From Streptomyces seoulensis (lineage in GTDB: Bacteria > Actinomycetota > Actinomycetes > Streptomycetales > Streptomycetaceae), in contig NZ_CP032229.1 of assembly GCF_004328625.1 (NCBI RefSeq), positions 1,364,001-1,428,000 of the forward strand: 64,000 nt of DNA, read 5' to 3'. The position numbers and the translations under genes are program-made. Below the pieces are notes generated by a model. It was not told the DNA's origin. It saw nothing but the letters and a program-made list of their open reading frames with translations, and did no database searches. Positions 20,616 to 30,822 of the stretch are shown piece after piece (position 1 is the stretch's first letter; every line of letters starts with the position of its first letter).

Positions 20616-20748
20616 TCGGAACGGCGGTGGATTCACTCCTCTTTGTCAGGGAATGACGGGCACCGCTGACGCGCTTTTCACTCGTTCGTGAGCGGGTTGG
20701 CTCACCTGATACGGGCGCCTTCCGCGCACCGTTGAGAGGGGGTCTCGC

Positions 20749-23700
20749 TCACCTGTCGAGTGCGGCGAGCGCCTTGCGGACGAGAGCGGTCCGTTCGGCC
20801 GCCGACGGGACCTGTTCCAGGCCGAATCCGAGCAGCACGGTGTCGTCGGTGGTGATGGCCCCATAGGTCTGGAAGAGGGCGCCGGTCCGGGTCCAGTCCT
20901 TCAGCACCGCCGGGCTCCCGGCCGGGGGGCCGGAGGCGCGCCAGGGGCCGAGGGAGGACTCGAACCCTTCCGTCTCCTTCGCGTTGCCGCCGACGACGAG
21001 CGAGGCGTCGTCGACGAGCACGCCGTGGCCGCCGGTGCCGGGGTCGGTGATGTAGGAGACGGACAGCTCGATCTGCTTGCCCGCGTAGGTGCTCAGGTCG
21101 AAGTCCACCCGCTGCCAGCCCGACGAGCGTCCGGTGAGGCTGTGCCACCGGCCGGTGGTCCCGGTGGCGGTGCAGGCGTTGCCCGTGAGCGTCAGGTAGT
21201 GCTTGAGCCAGGGGTGCTCCCCGACCAGGAACCCGGCCCCGCACTCGGCGGGCACGGCGTCGGTGGTGGCACCGCCCGCCTCCGGCAGGGTCGTCCAGTC
21301 GTCGGCGCCGACGGTGTGCACCTCCACCACCGCGTGGTCGTAACCCCGCTCGGTGTCCCACAGCAGCCGGGTGCCGAACGCGGGCTTCTCGGCGGCGCCG
21401 ACCCCCGTGAGGTCGATGGTGCGGGTGAGGCGCTTGTAGGCGTCGTCGGTGTGCACGGCGGCGGCCATGTACGAGCCCGCGTACGGCCCGTACGGGCTGA
21501 CGGCACCCGTGAACCGGCCCGCGCCCGCGCTGCGGAACTGCGGGTACGTCGCGGCGGGCAGCTCGTCCGAGGTGACCCCGTAGGCACCGGCCGCGTCGAG
21601 CGGGTTGCCCGGGGCGTCGCCGAGCGTGGCGGAGACGCCGTTCAGTGCGCCGGTGCCGGTGATGCCGGTGGCGCCCTTGGTGGAGGTCCGGCTGTAGGCG
21701 CCCAGGTAGTACTGGCTGAAGTCGTCGGAGAGGTTGCCGCCGCCGAGGTCCACCTCGCCGCCGGCCTGCTCGCCGGCCTCGATCAGCTTGCCGCCCTCGT
21801 TGAGGTGGGCGCGCAGCTGGAGCTGGGTGGCGTTGCCGGGCCCGTCGGGGCCGGAGTAGTGGACGACGGTGCGGAAGTGGCCGAGGACGCCGAGGGCATC
21901 GGGGGTGCCCTGCCGGGCGGTGTCCCACACCAGGGGCCGGCGGCCGGCCGCCTTGAGCGCGTCGGTGTAGGCGCGGGCCTGGGTCGCGGTGACGCCCTCT
22001 TCCGCTACGACGAGGGTGTCGGCGGTGCCCCGGTCGGCGACGGTGTAGGTGAAGTGACGGCTCGCCTTCGCACGGCCCGCTCCCGTGAACCAGACCTCGA
22101 CCCGGTCGCCGGCTCTGCCGCCGGGCACCTCGGCGCGGTACTGGTCGAAGTGGAGGTTGTCGTCGCCGCCGTAGGTCTCGCCGCCCTTCCACGGGCGCAG
22201 GGTGCGCTCGTGGGTGCGGCCCTTGTTGACGCGGTACACCAGTCGCTTGTTCCGGACCGACTTGCGGGCGACGACGGAGACCTGCTGGCCGCTGCCCCGC
22301 GCGTAGGAGGTGGTGAAGGCGGCCGGGGTGAAGTCGGGGGCGCTCAGGCCGACCGTGGAGACGGGCCGGTCGGGGTGGGCGGCGGTCTCCGCGACGGAGA
22401 GCGCGAACGGCACGTTCTTCTCGAACTCCCGCTGGATCAGCGTCTCGTCGTCCGGGAAGGTGAAGACCGAGCGGCAGTCGTCGGGGTTCCAGGCGTCGTC
22501 CGGGTCGGACTCGGAGGCGGTCGCGCAGGTGGACATCTCGGGGGTGAACATCGCCATGCCGTTGACGTTCGCGGCCTGCCCGTCCGCCTCGCCGTTGGTG
22601 GTGTACAGCTCCGAGGAGACCTGCGAACGGTAGCCGGGGATCGCCGGGTTGTCGGGGGTGCCGGCCAGCGCCCGGTAGAGGACGTCGTCGGGCGTGTCGG
22701 TGGCGACCTGCCAGCCGACGCCGTAGAGGAGCAGCTCGGCGGCGGAGTGGTAGTTGATGCCGTACGCGAACCGCACGCGCTTCTCCAGCGCGTCCAGCGC
22801 CCTGGTCTCCGGCTCGGAGTTCGCGCTCGGGCCGCGGTAGGTCTCGCTGGCGGGGCTGGGGGACGAACCCTCGTCGTCGTAGCCCCACTTGTAGCCGAAG
22901 TTGCGGTTGAGGTCGACGCCGTCGCCAGTGCCGATGACCCCGTCGCCGTTGACGTCCCGCAGGTTCTTCCGCCACAGCCGGGTACTGGAGTCCTTGAAGG
23001 TGTAGTCGTAGCCGTCGGGGTTGGCGGACAGCACGAACCACAGCTCGGTGGTGTCCACGAGCTTCTTGATCCGCTTGTCCGACCGGTAGTTGTCCAGATA
23101 GTGGTGCATCAGGCGCCGGGTCATCTCCGGCGTGATCCACTCCCGCGCGTGCTGGTTGGACACGTACAGCACGGCGGGCCGGGAGCCGTCCTTCGTGCTG
23201 CGGGCGTTCCTGGTGACCTTGAGCGCGAGGATGTCCTGGCCGCGCACGGTACGGCCGATGGACTCGACCTTGGCGAGGCCGGGGTTTTCCTGGGCGGTCC
23301 GCAGGATCTCCTCCTTGAGCCCGCCGCTCCCGCTGTACGGGCGGAACACGCCCTGGGCGGCGGCCGACAGGCGCTTGCCGGCGCCGCTCGGCAGGGCGTG
23401 CTCGGTGAGGCGGACGCCCTGCGCCTTCAGGCCGCGGGCCTGTCCGTCGGTGAGGTAGACCTCGACGGCGGTCCGGCCGCGCGCGGCCACCCGCTCCCCC
23501 AGCTCGTGGGCGTCCTGTCCGGCCCTGAGCAGCAGGGGCACCTGGGCGCGGGTCACCTCGGCCCGGAAGACCTTGACCTCGCTGCCGCTACCGGCGGGCG
23601 CGCTCTCCCTCGCCTGGGCGACGGGCGTGAGGCAGGCCGCTCCGGCCAGCAGCGCCCCGACGGCGAGGACCGCCCTGGCCGTGGGTCGGGACACGGGTCT

Positions 23701-23751
23701 TGGCGTGGTTCTTGCTGTGGGCCGGGCTGCGGGTCTCACTCGGTGTCTCAT
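20749..23751 (-). CDS. Secreted zinc carboxypeptidase, M14 family
   Basis: A 1000-residue exported metallopeptidase. The N terminus has an Arg-rich stretch then a hydrophobic signal core (AVLAVGALLAGAACLTP) ending in AQA, likely the signal-peptidase site near residue 48. The M14 domain (about 150-470) has the zinc motif SNQHAREW (HxxE) and the third ligand in GINYHSAAELL, with the substrate-binding SANPDGYDYTF and the VDLNRNFGYKW block. A long C-terminal part (about 560-1000) resembles the non-catalytic domains of immune-inhibitor-A-like secreted peptidases, including a YDHAVVEV segment and a jelly-roll-like region. It probably digests external peptides. It is monocistronic, with its own terminator. 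Confidence 0.9.
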   Translation of the reverse strand: MRHRVRPAARPTARTTPRPVSRPTARAVLAVGALLAGAACLTPVAQARESAPAGSGSEVKVFRAEVTRAQVPLLLRAGQDAHELGERVAARGRTAVEVYLTDGQARGLKAQGVRLTEHALPSGAGKRLSAAAQGVFRPYSGSGGLKEEILRTAQENPGLAKVESIGRTVRGQDILALKVTRNARSTKDGSRPAVLYVSNQHAREWITPEMTRRLMHHYLDNYRSDKRIKKLVDTTELWFVLSANPDGYDYTFKDSSTRLWRKNLRDVNGDGVIGTGDGVDLNRNFGYKWGYDDEGSSPSPASETYRGPSANSEPETRALDALEKRVRFAYGINYHSAAELLLYGVGWQVATDTPDDVLYRALAGTPDNPAIPGYRSQVSSELYTTNGEADGQAANVNGMAMFTPEMSTCATASESDPDDAWNPDDCRSVFTFPDDETLIQREFEKNVPFALSVAETAAHPDRPVSTVGLSAPDFTPAAFTTSYARGSGQQVSVVARKSVRNKRLVYRVNKGRTHERTLRPWKGGETYGGDDNLHFDQYRAEVPGGRAGDRVEVWFTGAGRAKASRHFTYTVADRGTADTLVVAEEGVTATQARAYTDALKAAGRRPLVWDTARQGTPDALGVLGHFRTVVHYSGPDGPGNATQLQLRAHLNEGGKLIEAGEQAGGEVDLGGGNLSDDFSQYYLGAYSRTSTKGATGITGTGALNGVSATLGDAPGNPLDAAGAYGVTSDELPAATYPQFRSAGAGRFTGAVSPYGPYAGSYMAAAVHTDDAYKRLTRTIDLTGVGAAEKPAFGTRLLWDTERGYDHAVVEVHTVGADDWTTLPEAGGATTDAVPAECGAGFLVGEHPWLKHYLTLTGNACTATGTTGRWHSLTGRSSGWQRVDFDLSTYAGKQIELSVSYITDPGTGGHGVLVDDASLVVGGNAKETEGFESSLGPWRASGPPAGSPAVLKDWTRTGALFQTYGAITTDDTVLLGFGLEQVPSAAERTALVRKALAALDR

Positions 23752-23847
23752 GAACCCCCCTCGCGATGGTCCGCCACAGCGGCGAACAGGTTGCCAGGCT
23801 CATGTCACTGCATGATCGAGTCAAGAGCGCCCCAAGGACACGCGAAA

Positions 23848-23886
23848 CGCCGGTGCCGACCACCCGATCGGGCGACGGCACCGGCG
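23848..23886 (-). terminator. whiA operon terminator
   Basis: A perfect 11-bp stem, CGCCGGTGCCG against CGGCACCGGCG, with a 17-nt loop lies 36 nt beyond the whiA stop on the minus strand. Confidence 0.7.
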
Positions 23887-23922
23887 TCTGTGCGGCGTTT
23901 TCCCGCCTTCGCGGCCCGGGGC

Positions 23923-24912
23923 TCAGCCCGCGAGGTTGTCCGCCAGCTCCTCGGAGAGGTTGGCCTCGGTGCTCGGGATGCCGAGGTCGGAGGCGCGCTT
24001 GTCGGCCATCGCCAGCAGCCGGCGGATACGGCCTGCCACCGCGTCCTTGGTCAGCGGCGGGTCGGCCAGCGCGCCCAGCTCCTCCAGGGACGCCTGCTTG
24101 TGCTCCATGCGCAGCCGGCCGGCGGCGGCGAGGTGCTCGGGCACCTCCTCGCCCAGGATCTCCAGCGCCCGCTGCACCCGCGCCCCGGCGGCCACGGCGG
24201 CCCGCGCCGAACGGCGCAGGTTGGCGTCGTCGAAGTTGGCGAGCCGGTTGGCGGTCGCGCGGACCTCGCGCCGCATCCGGCGCTCCTCCCAGGCCAGCAC
24301 CGACTCGTGCGCGCCGAGCCGGGTGAGCAGGGCGCCGATGGCGTCACCGTCGCGGACCACGACCCGGTCCACGCCCCGCACCTCGCGGGCCTTGGCGGCG
24401 ATCGACAGCCTGCGCGCGGCGCCGACCAGCGCGAGCGCGGCCTCGGGGCCGGGGCAGGTGACCTCCAGCGAGGAGGACCGGCCGGGCTCGGTGAGCGAAC
24501 CGTGCGCCAGGAAGGCACCGCGCCAGGCGGCCTCGGCGTCACAGGTGGCGCCGGAGACGACCTGCGGGGGCAGGCCCCGGATCGGGCGGCCCCGGCCGTC
24601 CACCAGGCCGGTCTGCCGGGCCAGCTGGTCGCCGCCCGCCACGACCCGCACCACGTAGCGCGAGCCGCGCCGCAGCCCGCCGGGCGCCATCACGATCAGC
24701 TCGGAGCTGTGCCCGAAGATCTCCAGGATGTCCCGCTTGAGGCGCCGGGCCGCCATCGCGGTGTCCAGCTCCGCCTCGATCACAATGCGCCCGCTCACCA
24801 GGTGGAGGCCGCCGGCGAACCGCAGAATGGCGGAGACCTCCGCCTTTCTGCAGCAGGTCCGGGTGACGGGAAGCCGGGAGATCTCATCCTTCACCGCTGC
24901 CGTCATCGCCAT
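23923..24912 (-). CDS. whiA: Sporulation regulator WhiA
   Basis: DNA-binding regulator needed in Streptomyces to convert aerial hyphae into spores, acting together with WhiB. The 329-residue protein has the LAGLIDADG-homing-endonuclease-like N-terminal domain (about 1-220; catalytic function is lost in this family) and a C-terminal helix-turn-helix ([23 protein letters not shown]). Two possible starts exist: ATG at 24912 and ATG at 24906; the latter would give a 4-nt ATGA overlap with the upstream yvcK-like gene. It is the last gene of the uvrC-rapZ-yvcK-whiA run. Streptomyces whiA is known to have a developmental promoter as well; it would lie inside the upstream coding sequence. Confidence 0.97.
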   Translation of the reverse strand: MAMTAAVKDEISRLPVTRTCCRKAEVSAILRFAGGLHLVSGRIVIEAELDTAMAARRLKRDILEIFGHSSELIVMAPGGLRRGSRYVVRVVAGGDQLARQTGLVDGRGRPIRGLPPQVVSGATCDAEAAWRGAFLAHGSLTEPGRSSSLEVTCPGPEAALALVGAARRLSIAAKAREVRGVDRVVVRDGDAIGALLTRLGAHESVLAWEERRMRREVRATANRLANFDDANLRRSARAAVAAGARVQRALEILGEEVPEHLAAAGRLRMEHKQASLEELGALADPPLTKDAVAGRIRRLLAMADKRASDLGIPSTEANLSEELADNLAG

Positions 24913-25994
24913 GGGCCGATCCTTCCATGCATCCGAAAAATACGGTCGTACGCGGCGGCCAGCAGCTCCGGATCGTGCCGGGGAGTTCCGTCGGTCCGGG
25001 CCACCGGCGCCAGCTCGACCGCGGCTCCCAGCCGCTTGGCGGCCTCGGTGAGCGAATCGCGGTCGGGCACGGCCGCCTCGTCGGCCAGCACCACGTCCAG
25101 GGCGAGTTTAGGGGCGTGTCGCCCCAAAACCTCCAAATGACGCTGCGGTGAGAAGCCCTCTGTTTCGCCGGGTTGCGGGGCGAGGTTCAGCGGGAGGACC
25201 CGGCGCGCCTTGGTCTGGGTGAGCGCGTCCAGCAGTTCGGGCACGAGCAGGTGCGGGATGACGGACGAGAACCAGGAGCCCGGCCCGAGCACCACCCAGT
25301 CCGCGTCCAGCACCGCTTCGACCGCCTCCGGCACGGCGGGCGGGTCGGAGGGCACCAGGTGCACCGACTGCACCTCCCCCGGCGTCAGCGCGACCGTCGC
25401 CTGTCCCCGGACGGTGTCCACGTCCTCCGGCCGCGCCGGGTCGTGGCCCTTGACCAGGGCCTGGAGCTCCAGCGGCACGGCCGACATGGGCAGCACCCGG
25501 CCGTGCGCGCCGAGCAGCCTGCCGACCAGGTCGAGCGCCATCACATGGTTGCCGAGCTGCTCCCACAGGGCGACGATGAGCAGATTGCCGACCGCGTGGT
25601 CGTGCAGGTCGCCCTGGGACTGGAAGCGGTGCTGGATGACCCGGGCCCAGGTCTGGCCCCAGTCGTCGTCCCCGCACAGCGCGGCCAGCGCCTTGCGGAG
25701 GTCGCCGGGCGGCAGTACGCCCAGCTCGTCGCGGAGACGGCCGCTGGAGCCGCCGTCGTCGGCCACGGTGACCACGGCGGTGAGGTCACCGGTGATCCGG
25801 CGCAGCGCGGCGAGCGAGGCGGACAGGCCCATGCCGCCGCCGAGCGCGACCACCTTGGGCTGGGCACCGCGCCTGCGGGGCCGCGCGCCCCGCACCTCGA
25901 CGGGACGGGACGCGCGGGCCTCGGCCGCGCGCCCGAGGCGCCCCTCGGGGACCACGCGGCGCAGGCCGCGCAGCCGCCCTGCACGGTCGGTCAT
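24903..25994 (-). CDS. yvcK: YvcK/CofD-like uridine diphosphate sugar-binding protein (gluconeogenesis factor family)
   Basis: Family members bind UDP-sugars and affect cell-wall and carbon metabolism in Bacillus, Mycobacterium (CuvA) and others; the fold is that of 2-phospho-L-lactate transferase. The 363-residue protein has a basic, poorly conserved N terminus (about 1-45), then [14 protein letters not shown], the [14 protein letters not shown] nucleotide-site motif, and [16 protein letters not shown]. Both ends overlap neighbours (ATGA with rapZ upstream, 10 nt with whiA downstream), so the four genes are translationally coupled. The rapZ-yvcK-whiA order is conserved widely in Gram-positive bacteria. 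Confidence 0.92.
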   Translation of the reverse strand: MTDRAGRLRGLRRVVPEGRLGRAAEARASRPVEVRGARPRRRGAQPKVVALGGGMGLSASLAALRRITGDLTAVVTVADDGGSSGRLRDELGVLPPGDLRKALAALCGDDDWGQTWARVIQHRFQSQGDLHDHAVGNLLIVALWEQLGNHVMALDLVGRLLGAHGRVLPMSAVPLELQALVKGHDPARPEDVDTVRGQATVALTPGEVQSVHLVPSDPPAVPEAVEAVLDADWVVLGPGSWFSSVIPHLLVPELLDALTQTKARRVLPLNLAPQPGETEGFSPQRHLEVLGRHAPKLALDVVLADEAAVPDRDSLTEAAKRLGAAVELAPVARTDGTPRHDPELLAAAYDRIFRMHGRIGPWR

Positions 25995-26992
25995 TCGCGT
26001 CCCATGTCCCGGTGCACGACCACCGTCTCCACGCCCTCCGCCGCGAGACGCGCCGCGAGCTTCTCCGACATGGCGACCGAGCGGTGCTTGCCGCCGGTAC
26101 AGCCGATGGCGATGGTCACGTACCGCTTGCCCTCGCGGCGGTAGCCGGCCGCGATCAGCCGGAGCAGCTCGGCGTACCGGTCGAGGAACTCCTTGGCGCC
26201 GGGCTGGTTGAAGACGTAGGAGGCGACCTCCTCGTTGACCCCGGTGAAGGGGCGCAGCTCCGGGACCCAGTGCGGGTTGGGCAGGAACCGCATGTCCGCG
26301 ACCAGGTCGGCGTCGACCGGGAGGCCGTACTTGAAGCCGAAGGACATCACGGTGGCCCGCAGCTCGGGCTCCTCCTCGCCCGCGAACTGGGCGTCCATCT
26401 TGGCGCGCAGCTCGTGCACGTTGAGGCTGGAGGTGTCGATGACCAGGTCGGCGTCGCCGCGCAGCTCGCGCAGCAGTTCCCGCTCGGCGGCGATGCCGTC
26501 CACGATGCGGCCGTCGCCCTGGAGGGGGTGCGGGCGGCGCACCGACTCGAAGCGGCGCACCAGGGCGTCCTCGGAGGACTCCAGGAAGACGATGCGCCGG
26601 GTGACGCCCCGGCTGTCGAGGTCCGCGAGCGACTCACGGAGGTTGTCGAAGAAGCGGCGGCCACGCACGTCCACCACGACGGCGATCCGCGCCACGTTGC
26701 CCTGCGAGCGGGCTCCCAGCTCCACCATGGTGGGGATCAGCGCGGGCGGCAGGTTGTCGACGACGAACCAGCCCAGGTCCTCCAGGCACTTCGCGGCCGT
26801 CGAGCGGCCGGCTCCGGACATGCCGGAGATGATCACCAGCTCCGGGATGGGCGCGTCGTTGGCCGCTGCCGGCGTGACGTCCTGACTCACCTGTGCTCCG
26901 TTGTCCTGTTCCGCCGCCCCCGGGGGGCTGTCGTCCGTCGCCGCGTGTGCGCGGTCCCGCTCGGCCGTGGGCCGTGCCTCGTGCTCGGTCAT
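25991..26992 (-). CDS. rapZ: RNase adapter / nucleotide-binding protein RapZ (YvcJ) family
   Basis: P-loop NTPase-like protein; in enteric bacteria RapZ directs small-RNA decay, while the role in actinobacteria is not settled. The 333-residue protein has an N-terminal 45-residue low-complexity extension, then the Walker [22 protein letters not shown] (the usual lysine is Arg, typical of part of this family), the [13 protein letters not shown] block, and the C-terminal domain with [25 protein letters not shown] and [11 protein letters not shown], which is a phosphate-binding P-loop-like motif. It overlaps uvrC and yvcK by ATGA. Confidence 0.92.
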   Translation of the reverse strand: MTEHEARPTAERDRAHAATDDSPPGAAEQDNGAQVSQDVTPAAANDAPIPELVIISGMSGAGRSTAAKCLEDLGWFVVDNLPPALIPTMVELGARSQGNVARIAVVVDVRGRRFFDNLRESLADLDSRGVTRRIVFLESSEDALVRRFESVRRPHPLQGDGRIVDGIAAERELLRELRGDADLVIDTSSLNVHELRAKMDAQFAGEEEPELRATVMSFGFKYGLPVDADLVADMRFLPNPHWVPELRPFTGVNEEVASYVFNQPGAKEFLDRYAELLRLIAAGYRREGKRYVTIAIGCTGGKHRSVAMSEKLAARLAAEGVETVVVHRDMGRE

Positions 26993-29088
26993 GTCTCCTG
27001 CCCCCGTCGGTCGTCCGGGAGGCCCGCGCTCACGGACTCTCCGGAGGAACCGCCCGTCGTGTCGGGTTCCTCTTCGTCAATGATCTCTCCGGTCGCCGTG
27101 TTCACGGCGGGTGCGGCCGGGGCCGAACGGGCGAGTGCCACCGCGATCGTCTCGGCCGTCTTCCGGCCTATGCCGGGTACTTCCTGGATCTGCTCGATGG
27201 TGGCGGCGCGCAGCCGCTTGACCGAGCCGAAGTGCTTGATGAGGGCCTGCTTGCGGGTCTCGCCGAGGCCGGGCACCTCGTCCAGCGGGCCGCTGCGCAG
27301 CCGCTTGGCACGCTTGGCGCGCTGGTAGGTGATGGCGAAGCGGTGGGCCTCGTCGCGCACCCGCTGCAGGAGGTAGAGACCCTCGCTGCTGCGGGGCAGC
27401 ACCACGGGGTCCTCCTCGCCGGGCACCCAGACCTCCTCCAGGCGCTTGGCGAGGCCGCACACGGCGATGTCGTCGATGCCCAGCTCGTCCAGCGCGCGCC
27501 GCGCGGCGGCGACCTGCGGACGGCCGCCGTCGACCACGACGAGCTGGGGCGGGTAGGCGAACTTCTGGGGGCGGCCGTCGTCGTCCTTGGGGCCACCGAC
27601 GACACCGTCGTCCTCGGCGGTCAGGGGGGCACCGGCGGGCGTGCCGTCGACCGGGGTGTCCTCGGCGCCCGCCCACTCGCCGGACTTCTCCTTCTCCGCC
27701 AGGTAGCGGCGGAAACGGCGGGTGATCACCTCGTGCATGGAGCGGACGTCGTCCTGGCCGGCGAAGCCCTTGATCTGGAAGCGGCGGTACTCGTTCTTGC
27801 GCTGGAGGCCGTCCTCGAAGACGACCATGGAGGCCACCACGTCGTCGCCCTGGAGGTGGGAGATGTCGTAGCACTCGATCCGCAGCGGGGCGCTGTCCAG
27901 TTCGAGGGCGTCGGCGATCTCCTCCAGCGCGCGGGAGCGGGTGGTGAGGTCGGAGGCGCGCTTGGTCTTGTGCAGCACGAGGGCCTGCTGGGCGTTGCGC
28001 TGGACGGTCTCCATCAGCGCCTTCTTGTCGCCGCGCTGCGGGATGCGCAGCGAGACGTTGGCCCCGCGCCGGACGGTCAGCCACTCCTGGACCGGCTCCA
28101 CCGGGTCGGGCAGCGCCGGGACCAGCACCTCCTTGGGCACGGAGTCGCCGGTCTCCTCGCCGTAGAGCTGCTGGAGGGCGTGCTCGACGAGGGCGCCGGT
28201 GGTGATCTCCTCGACCTTGTCGGTGACCCAGCCGCGCTGGCCGCGCACCCGGCCGCCGCGCACGTGGAAGATCTGGACGGCGGCCTCCAGCTCGTCCTCG
28301 GCGACGGCGACGAGGTCGGCGTCGGTCGCGTCGGCGAGCACGACCGCGTTCTTCTCCATGGCCTTCTTCAGCGCGCCGACGTCGTCGCGCAGGCGGGCGG
28401 CACGCTCGTACTCCATCTCGTCGGACGCCTCGGCCATCTGGCGCTCCAGACGGCGGAGGTAGGTGCCGGTGCGGCCGGCCATGAAGTCGCAGAACTCCTC
28501 GGCCAGCTCGTAGTGGTCCTCCGGCGAGATCCGGCCCACGCAGGGCGCGGAGCACTTGCCGATGTACCCGAGCAGGCAGGGGCGGCCGGTGCGCTCGGCG
28601 TTCTTGAAGACACCGGCCGAGCAGGTGCGTACCGGGAAGACGCGCAGCAGCAGGTCGACGGTGTCCCGGATGGCCCACGCGTGGGCGTACGGGCCGAAGT
28701 ACCTGACGCCCTTCTTCTTGTGACCGCGCATCACCTGGACGCGCGGGAACTCCTCGTTCATCGTGACGGCGAGGTACGGGTAGCTCTTGTCGTCGCGGTA
28801 TTTGACGTTGAACCGGGGGTCGTACTCCTTGATCCAGGAGTACTCCAGCTGCAGCGCCTCGACCTCCGTGGACACCACGGTCCACTCCACGGACGCGGCG
28901 GTGGTGACCATGGAGCGGGTGCGGGGGTGCAGGTTCGTCAGATCCTGGAAGTAGTTCGCCAGGCGCTGGCGCAGGCTCTTCGCCTTTCCGACGTAGATCA
29001 CCCGGCGGTGCTCGTCACGGAACCTGTACACCCCCGGAGAGTCGGGGATCTCGCCCGGCCTGGGGCGGTAGCTGGAGGGGTCGGCCAT
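26989..29088 (-). CDS. uvrC: Excinuclease ABC subunit C
   Basis: Makes both incisions in nucleotide excision repair after UvrA/UvrB damage recognition. The 699-residue protein has the GIY-YIG nuclease ([24 protein letters not shown], residues about 19-45), a UVR motif that contacts UvrB ([21 protein letters not shown], near residue 220), the RNase-H-like 5' nuclease domain ([21 protein letters not shown] and VVDGGRPQV), and tandem helix-hairpin-helix motifs at the C terminus ([29 protein letters not shown]). A TAGGGT -10 element ends 7 nt before the ATG, so the transcript is probably leaderless. Two DnaA boxes lie upstream. Confidence 0.97.
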   Translation of the reverse strand: MADPSSYRPRPGEIPDSPGVYRFRDEHRRVIYVGKAKSLRQRLANYFQDLTNLHPRTRSMVTTAASVEWTVVSTEVEALQLEYSWIKEYDPRFNVKYRDDKSYPYLAVTMNEEFPRVQVMRGHKKKGVRYFGPYAHAWAIRDTVDLLLRVFPVRTCSAGVFKNAERTGRPCLLGYIGKCSAPCVGRISPEDHYELAEEFCDFMAGRTGTYLRRLERQMAEASDEMEYERAARLRDDVGALKKAMEKNAVVLADATDADLVAVAEDELEAAVQIFHVRGGRVRGQRGWVTDKVEEITTGALVEHALQQLYGEETGDSVPKEVLVPALPDPVEPVQEWLTVRRGANVSLRIPQRGDKKALMETVQRNAQQALVLHKTKRASDLTTRSRALEEIADALELDSAPLRIECYDISHLQGDDVVASMVVFEDGLQRKNEYRRFQIKGFAGQDDVRSMHEVITRRFRRYLAEKEKSGEWAGAEDTPVDGTPAGAPLTAEDDGVVGGPKDDDGRPQKFAYPPQLVVVDGGRPQVAAARRALDELGIDDIAVCGLAKRLEEVWVPGEEDPVVLPRSSEGLYLLQRVRDEAHRFAITYQRAKRAKRLRSGPLDEVPGLGETRKQALIKHFGSVKRLRAATIEQIQEVPGIGRKTAETIAVALARSAPAAPAVNTATGEIIDEEEPDTTGGSSGESVSAGLPDDRRGQET

Positions 29089-29129
29089 GACTCACACCCT
29101 ACTGGCGAGCGCGGACACCGCGCCGGGCC

Positions 29130-29138
29130 TGTGGACAA
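29130..29138 (-). promoter_or_regulatory. DnaA box 1
   Basis: TTGTCCACA on the minus strand, an exact match to the preferred DnaA box of Streptomyces, about 30 nt upstream of the uvrC -10 element. Confidence 0.65.
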
Positions 29139-29163
29139 CGGTCACGGGGGCACCGGACCAGCC

Positions 29164-29172
29164 TGTGGACAA
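29164..29172 (-). promoter_or_regulatory. DnaA box 2
   Basis: A second exact TTGTCCACA in the same orientation, 34 bp from the first (close to three helical turns). Confidence 0.65.
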
Positions 29173-29410
29173 CCCTTCCGGCGAGGGCTCCGGGGTGTCA
29201 CGATCCAGGCCATGACGTGACCCAGGGTGTTGTCGGGGTCTGGTCAACACGCTTCAATGCGTGGGAACTCGGGGCCGCGCACTCGGCGCACGCGAACGGC
29301 GTGCCCGCCCGCGAGCGCGCCCCCGAGCGGCGCTCGTGGTCGGGCCGGCACCCGACCCCGCACCGCGGTCTGACCAGCCGCGGTGACACCTCACAGAAAG
29401 GCTTCTGTGC

Positions 29411-30358
29411 ATGCCACATGTCACAGAGCACCCGGACCTCGCCTCCGCCGAGCTGGAGACAGCCCTGCGGAGCGGCCCCTTCCATGTGGCGCTGCGCGCC
29501 GCGATAACCGCCCGCGGGCTGCCGCTCCAGCGCGTGCAGCACCACCTGTCGCGCCACGGGGTGAAGGTCGGCGTGACCAGCCTCAGCTACTGGCAGCAGG
29601 GCGCCCGCCGCCCCCAGCGGCCGGAGTCGCTGCGGGCCGTGCGCGCGCTGGAGGAGATCCTCAGGCTGCCCGAGGAATCCCTGATCAGGCTGCTCGCCGA
29701 GGCGCCGGAGACGGCCGACGGCGACCGTCCGGCGCCCCGCTCCTACCGCTCGCTCGTCGAGGCGTCCGACACGCTGGACCGGCTCCGGGCCGAGCTGGAC
29801 TGGATGCCGGACGGCGGCATGCACACCCTCGGCCACCACGAACGCGTCCGCGTCGGGGGACGGCGCGAACTGGCGAGCCGGGAGTCCGAGCACATCGTCC
29901 GCGCCCACCGCGACGGCGTGGACCGCTTCGTCGCCGTCCACCACGGCGACCCCGGCTGCCGCCCGGACGACATGGCCGTGCACGCGCTGGAGAACTGCCG
30001 CACCGGGCGCGTCCGGCTGGACCGGGAGACCGGTGTCCTGGTGGCCGAGCTGCTCTTCGGCACCCGGCTGCGCTCCGGCGACACCTTCCTGTTCCGGTAC
30101 GGCATCACCGACGGCACCGCCGGGGCCTCGCACGAGTACGTCCACCGCTTCGGCTCGCCGGGCGGCCAGTACGCGCTCCAGGTGCGCTTCGACGCGTCCG
30201 CTCTCCCGGCCCGCTGCCACCGCTTCAGCCAGTTCTCTCCCGCCGCACCGCGCACGGGACGGCAGGAGCTGGCGGTCAGCGAGCCGCACCGCAGCGTCCA
30301 TGTGGTGGAGCCACGGGTGCGGCCGGGGACGGTGGGGATCGCCTGGGAGTGGGAGTGA
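29411..30358 (+). CDS. Actinomycete protein with N-terminal XRE-like HTH, function unknown
   Basis: A 315-residue protein. Residues about 20-95 look like an XRE-type helix-turn-helix (FHVALRAAITARGLPLQRVQHHL, then SLSYWQQGARRPQRPESL), followed by ALEEILRLPEESLIRLL. The remainder (about 120-315) is a predicted beta-rich region with no motif that I recognise and no membrane segment or signal peptide. The ATG at 29411 lies directly after an inverted repeat that includes the AGAAAGG ribosome-binding site. Divergent from uvrC. The protein type is common in Streptomyces cores, but its function is not known to me; a transcription factor role is an inference from the HTH only. Confidence 0.8.
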   Translation: MPHVTEHPDLASAELETALRSGPFHVALRAAITARGLPLQRVQHHLSRHGVKVGVTSLSYWQQGARRPQRPESLRAVRALEEILRLPEESLIRLLAEAPETADGDRPAPRSYRSLVEASDTLDRLRAELDWMPDGGMHTLGHHERVRVGGRRELASRESEHIVRAHRDGVDRFVAVHHGDPGCRPDDMAVHALENCRTGRVRLDRETGVLVAELLFGTRLRSGDTFLFRYGITDGTAGASHEYVHRFGSPGGQYALQVRFDASALPARCHRFSQFSPAAPRTGRQELAVSEPHRSVHVVEPRVRPGTVGIAWEWE

Positions 30359-30396
30359 TTCTCTTTCAGACGCCCTGAGCGGGATGACCAGCGGCG

Positions 30397-30822
30397 TCAG
30401 GCGGCCGGGCCCGCGACGATCCGGCCGTCCGCCACCTTCACCGGCAGCTCGCTCAGCGGCTCGGTCGCCGGCGCCTGGACCACCTTGCCGGTGACGGCAT
30501 CGAACTCGCTGCCGTGGCAGGGGCAGACCAGGGTCGTGCCTTGCAGTTTGTTGATCACGCACCCGGCGTGCGTGCAGACCAGGCTGTACGCCTTCAGGGC
30601 ACCCGCGCCGTCCCGGCTGACCACCACGTTGTGGTCGCGGTAGAGCTTCGCGGCGCCCTTGGCCACCTCGCCCTCGGCCCCGAGGTCGACGGAGGAGGTG
30701 ACCGCCGAGGCGCCCTTGTCGTCCTGGGGAGCGGCGCAGGCGGCCAGCCCGAGCCCGGCGACCGGCGCCACGGCGGCTCCTCGGAGGACGGTACGGCGGC
30801 TCGCGGACGATCGGGCGGGCAT
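30397..30822 (-). CDS. Rieske [2Fe-2S] protein, Tat-exported lipoprotein
   Basis: A 141-residue exported electron-transfer protein. The N terminus has a twin-arginine signal (SRRTVLRG) with a hydrophobic core ending in a lipobox-like LAAC, so it is probably a Tat-exported lipoprotein. The Rieske domain has both cluster-binding loops, CTHAGC and CPCHGSEF. It is soluble-Rieske sized, not the cytochrome bc1 subunit, which in actinobacteria is much larger with three membrane helices. The ATG at 30822 was preferred over 30834 because GGAGAG lies 4 nt before it. Partner proteins are not apparent nearby. It is convergent with the HTH gene and divergent from the LacI regulator. Confidence 0.88.
   Translation of the reverse strand: MPARSSASRRTVLRGAAVAPVAGLGLAACAAPQDDKGASAVTSSVDLGAEGEVAKGAAKLYRDHNVVVSRDGAGALKAYSLVCTHAGCVINKLQGTTLVCPCHGSEFDAVTGKVVQAPATEPLSELPVKVADGRIVAGPAA

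Larger units (their letters stand above)
29089..29410. promoter_or_regulatory. Divergent control region: uvrC promoter, two DnaA boxes, inverted repeat over a ribosome site
   Basis: 322 bp without a gene. For uvrC (minus strand): -10 TAGGGT at 29101-29096, preceded at 8 nt by GTGTCCGCG, a 6/9 match to the damage-promoter -35 region. Two identical TGTGGACAA elements (reverse complement TTGTCCACA, the Streptomyces DnaA box) lie at 29130-29138 and 29164-29172. On the plus side CCGCGG occurs twice around 29365-29383. ACAGAA-AGGC-TTCTGT (29393-29408) forms a perfect inverted repeat covering the likely ribosome-binding site of the next gene. Confidence 0.65.

Noticed and set aside
29206..29232. A fifth damage promoter with TTGTCGGGG near the HTH gene
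   Set aside because: The bases 8 nt downstream are ACACGC, not TAnnnT, and the GTG part of the -35 is absent.
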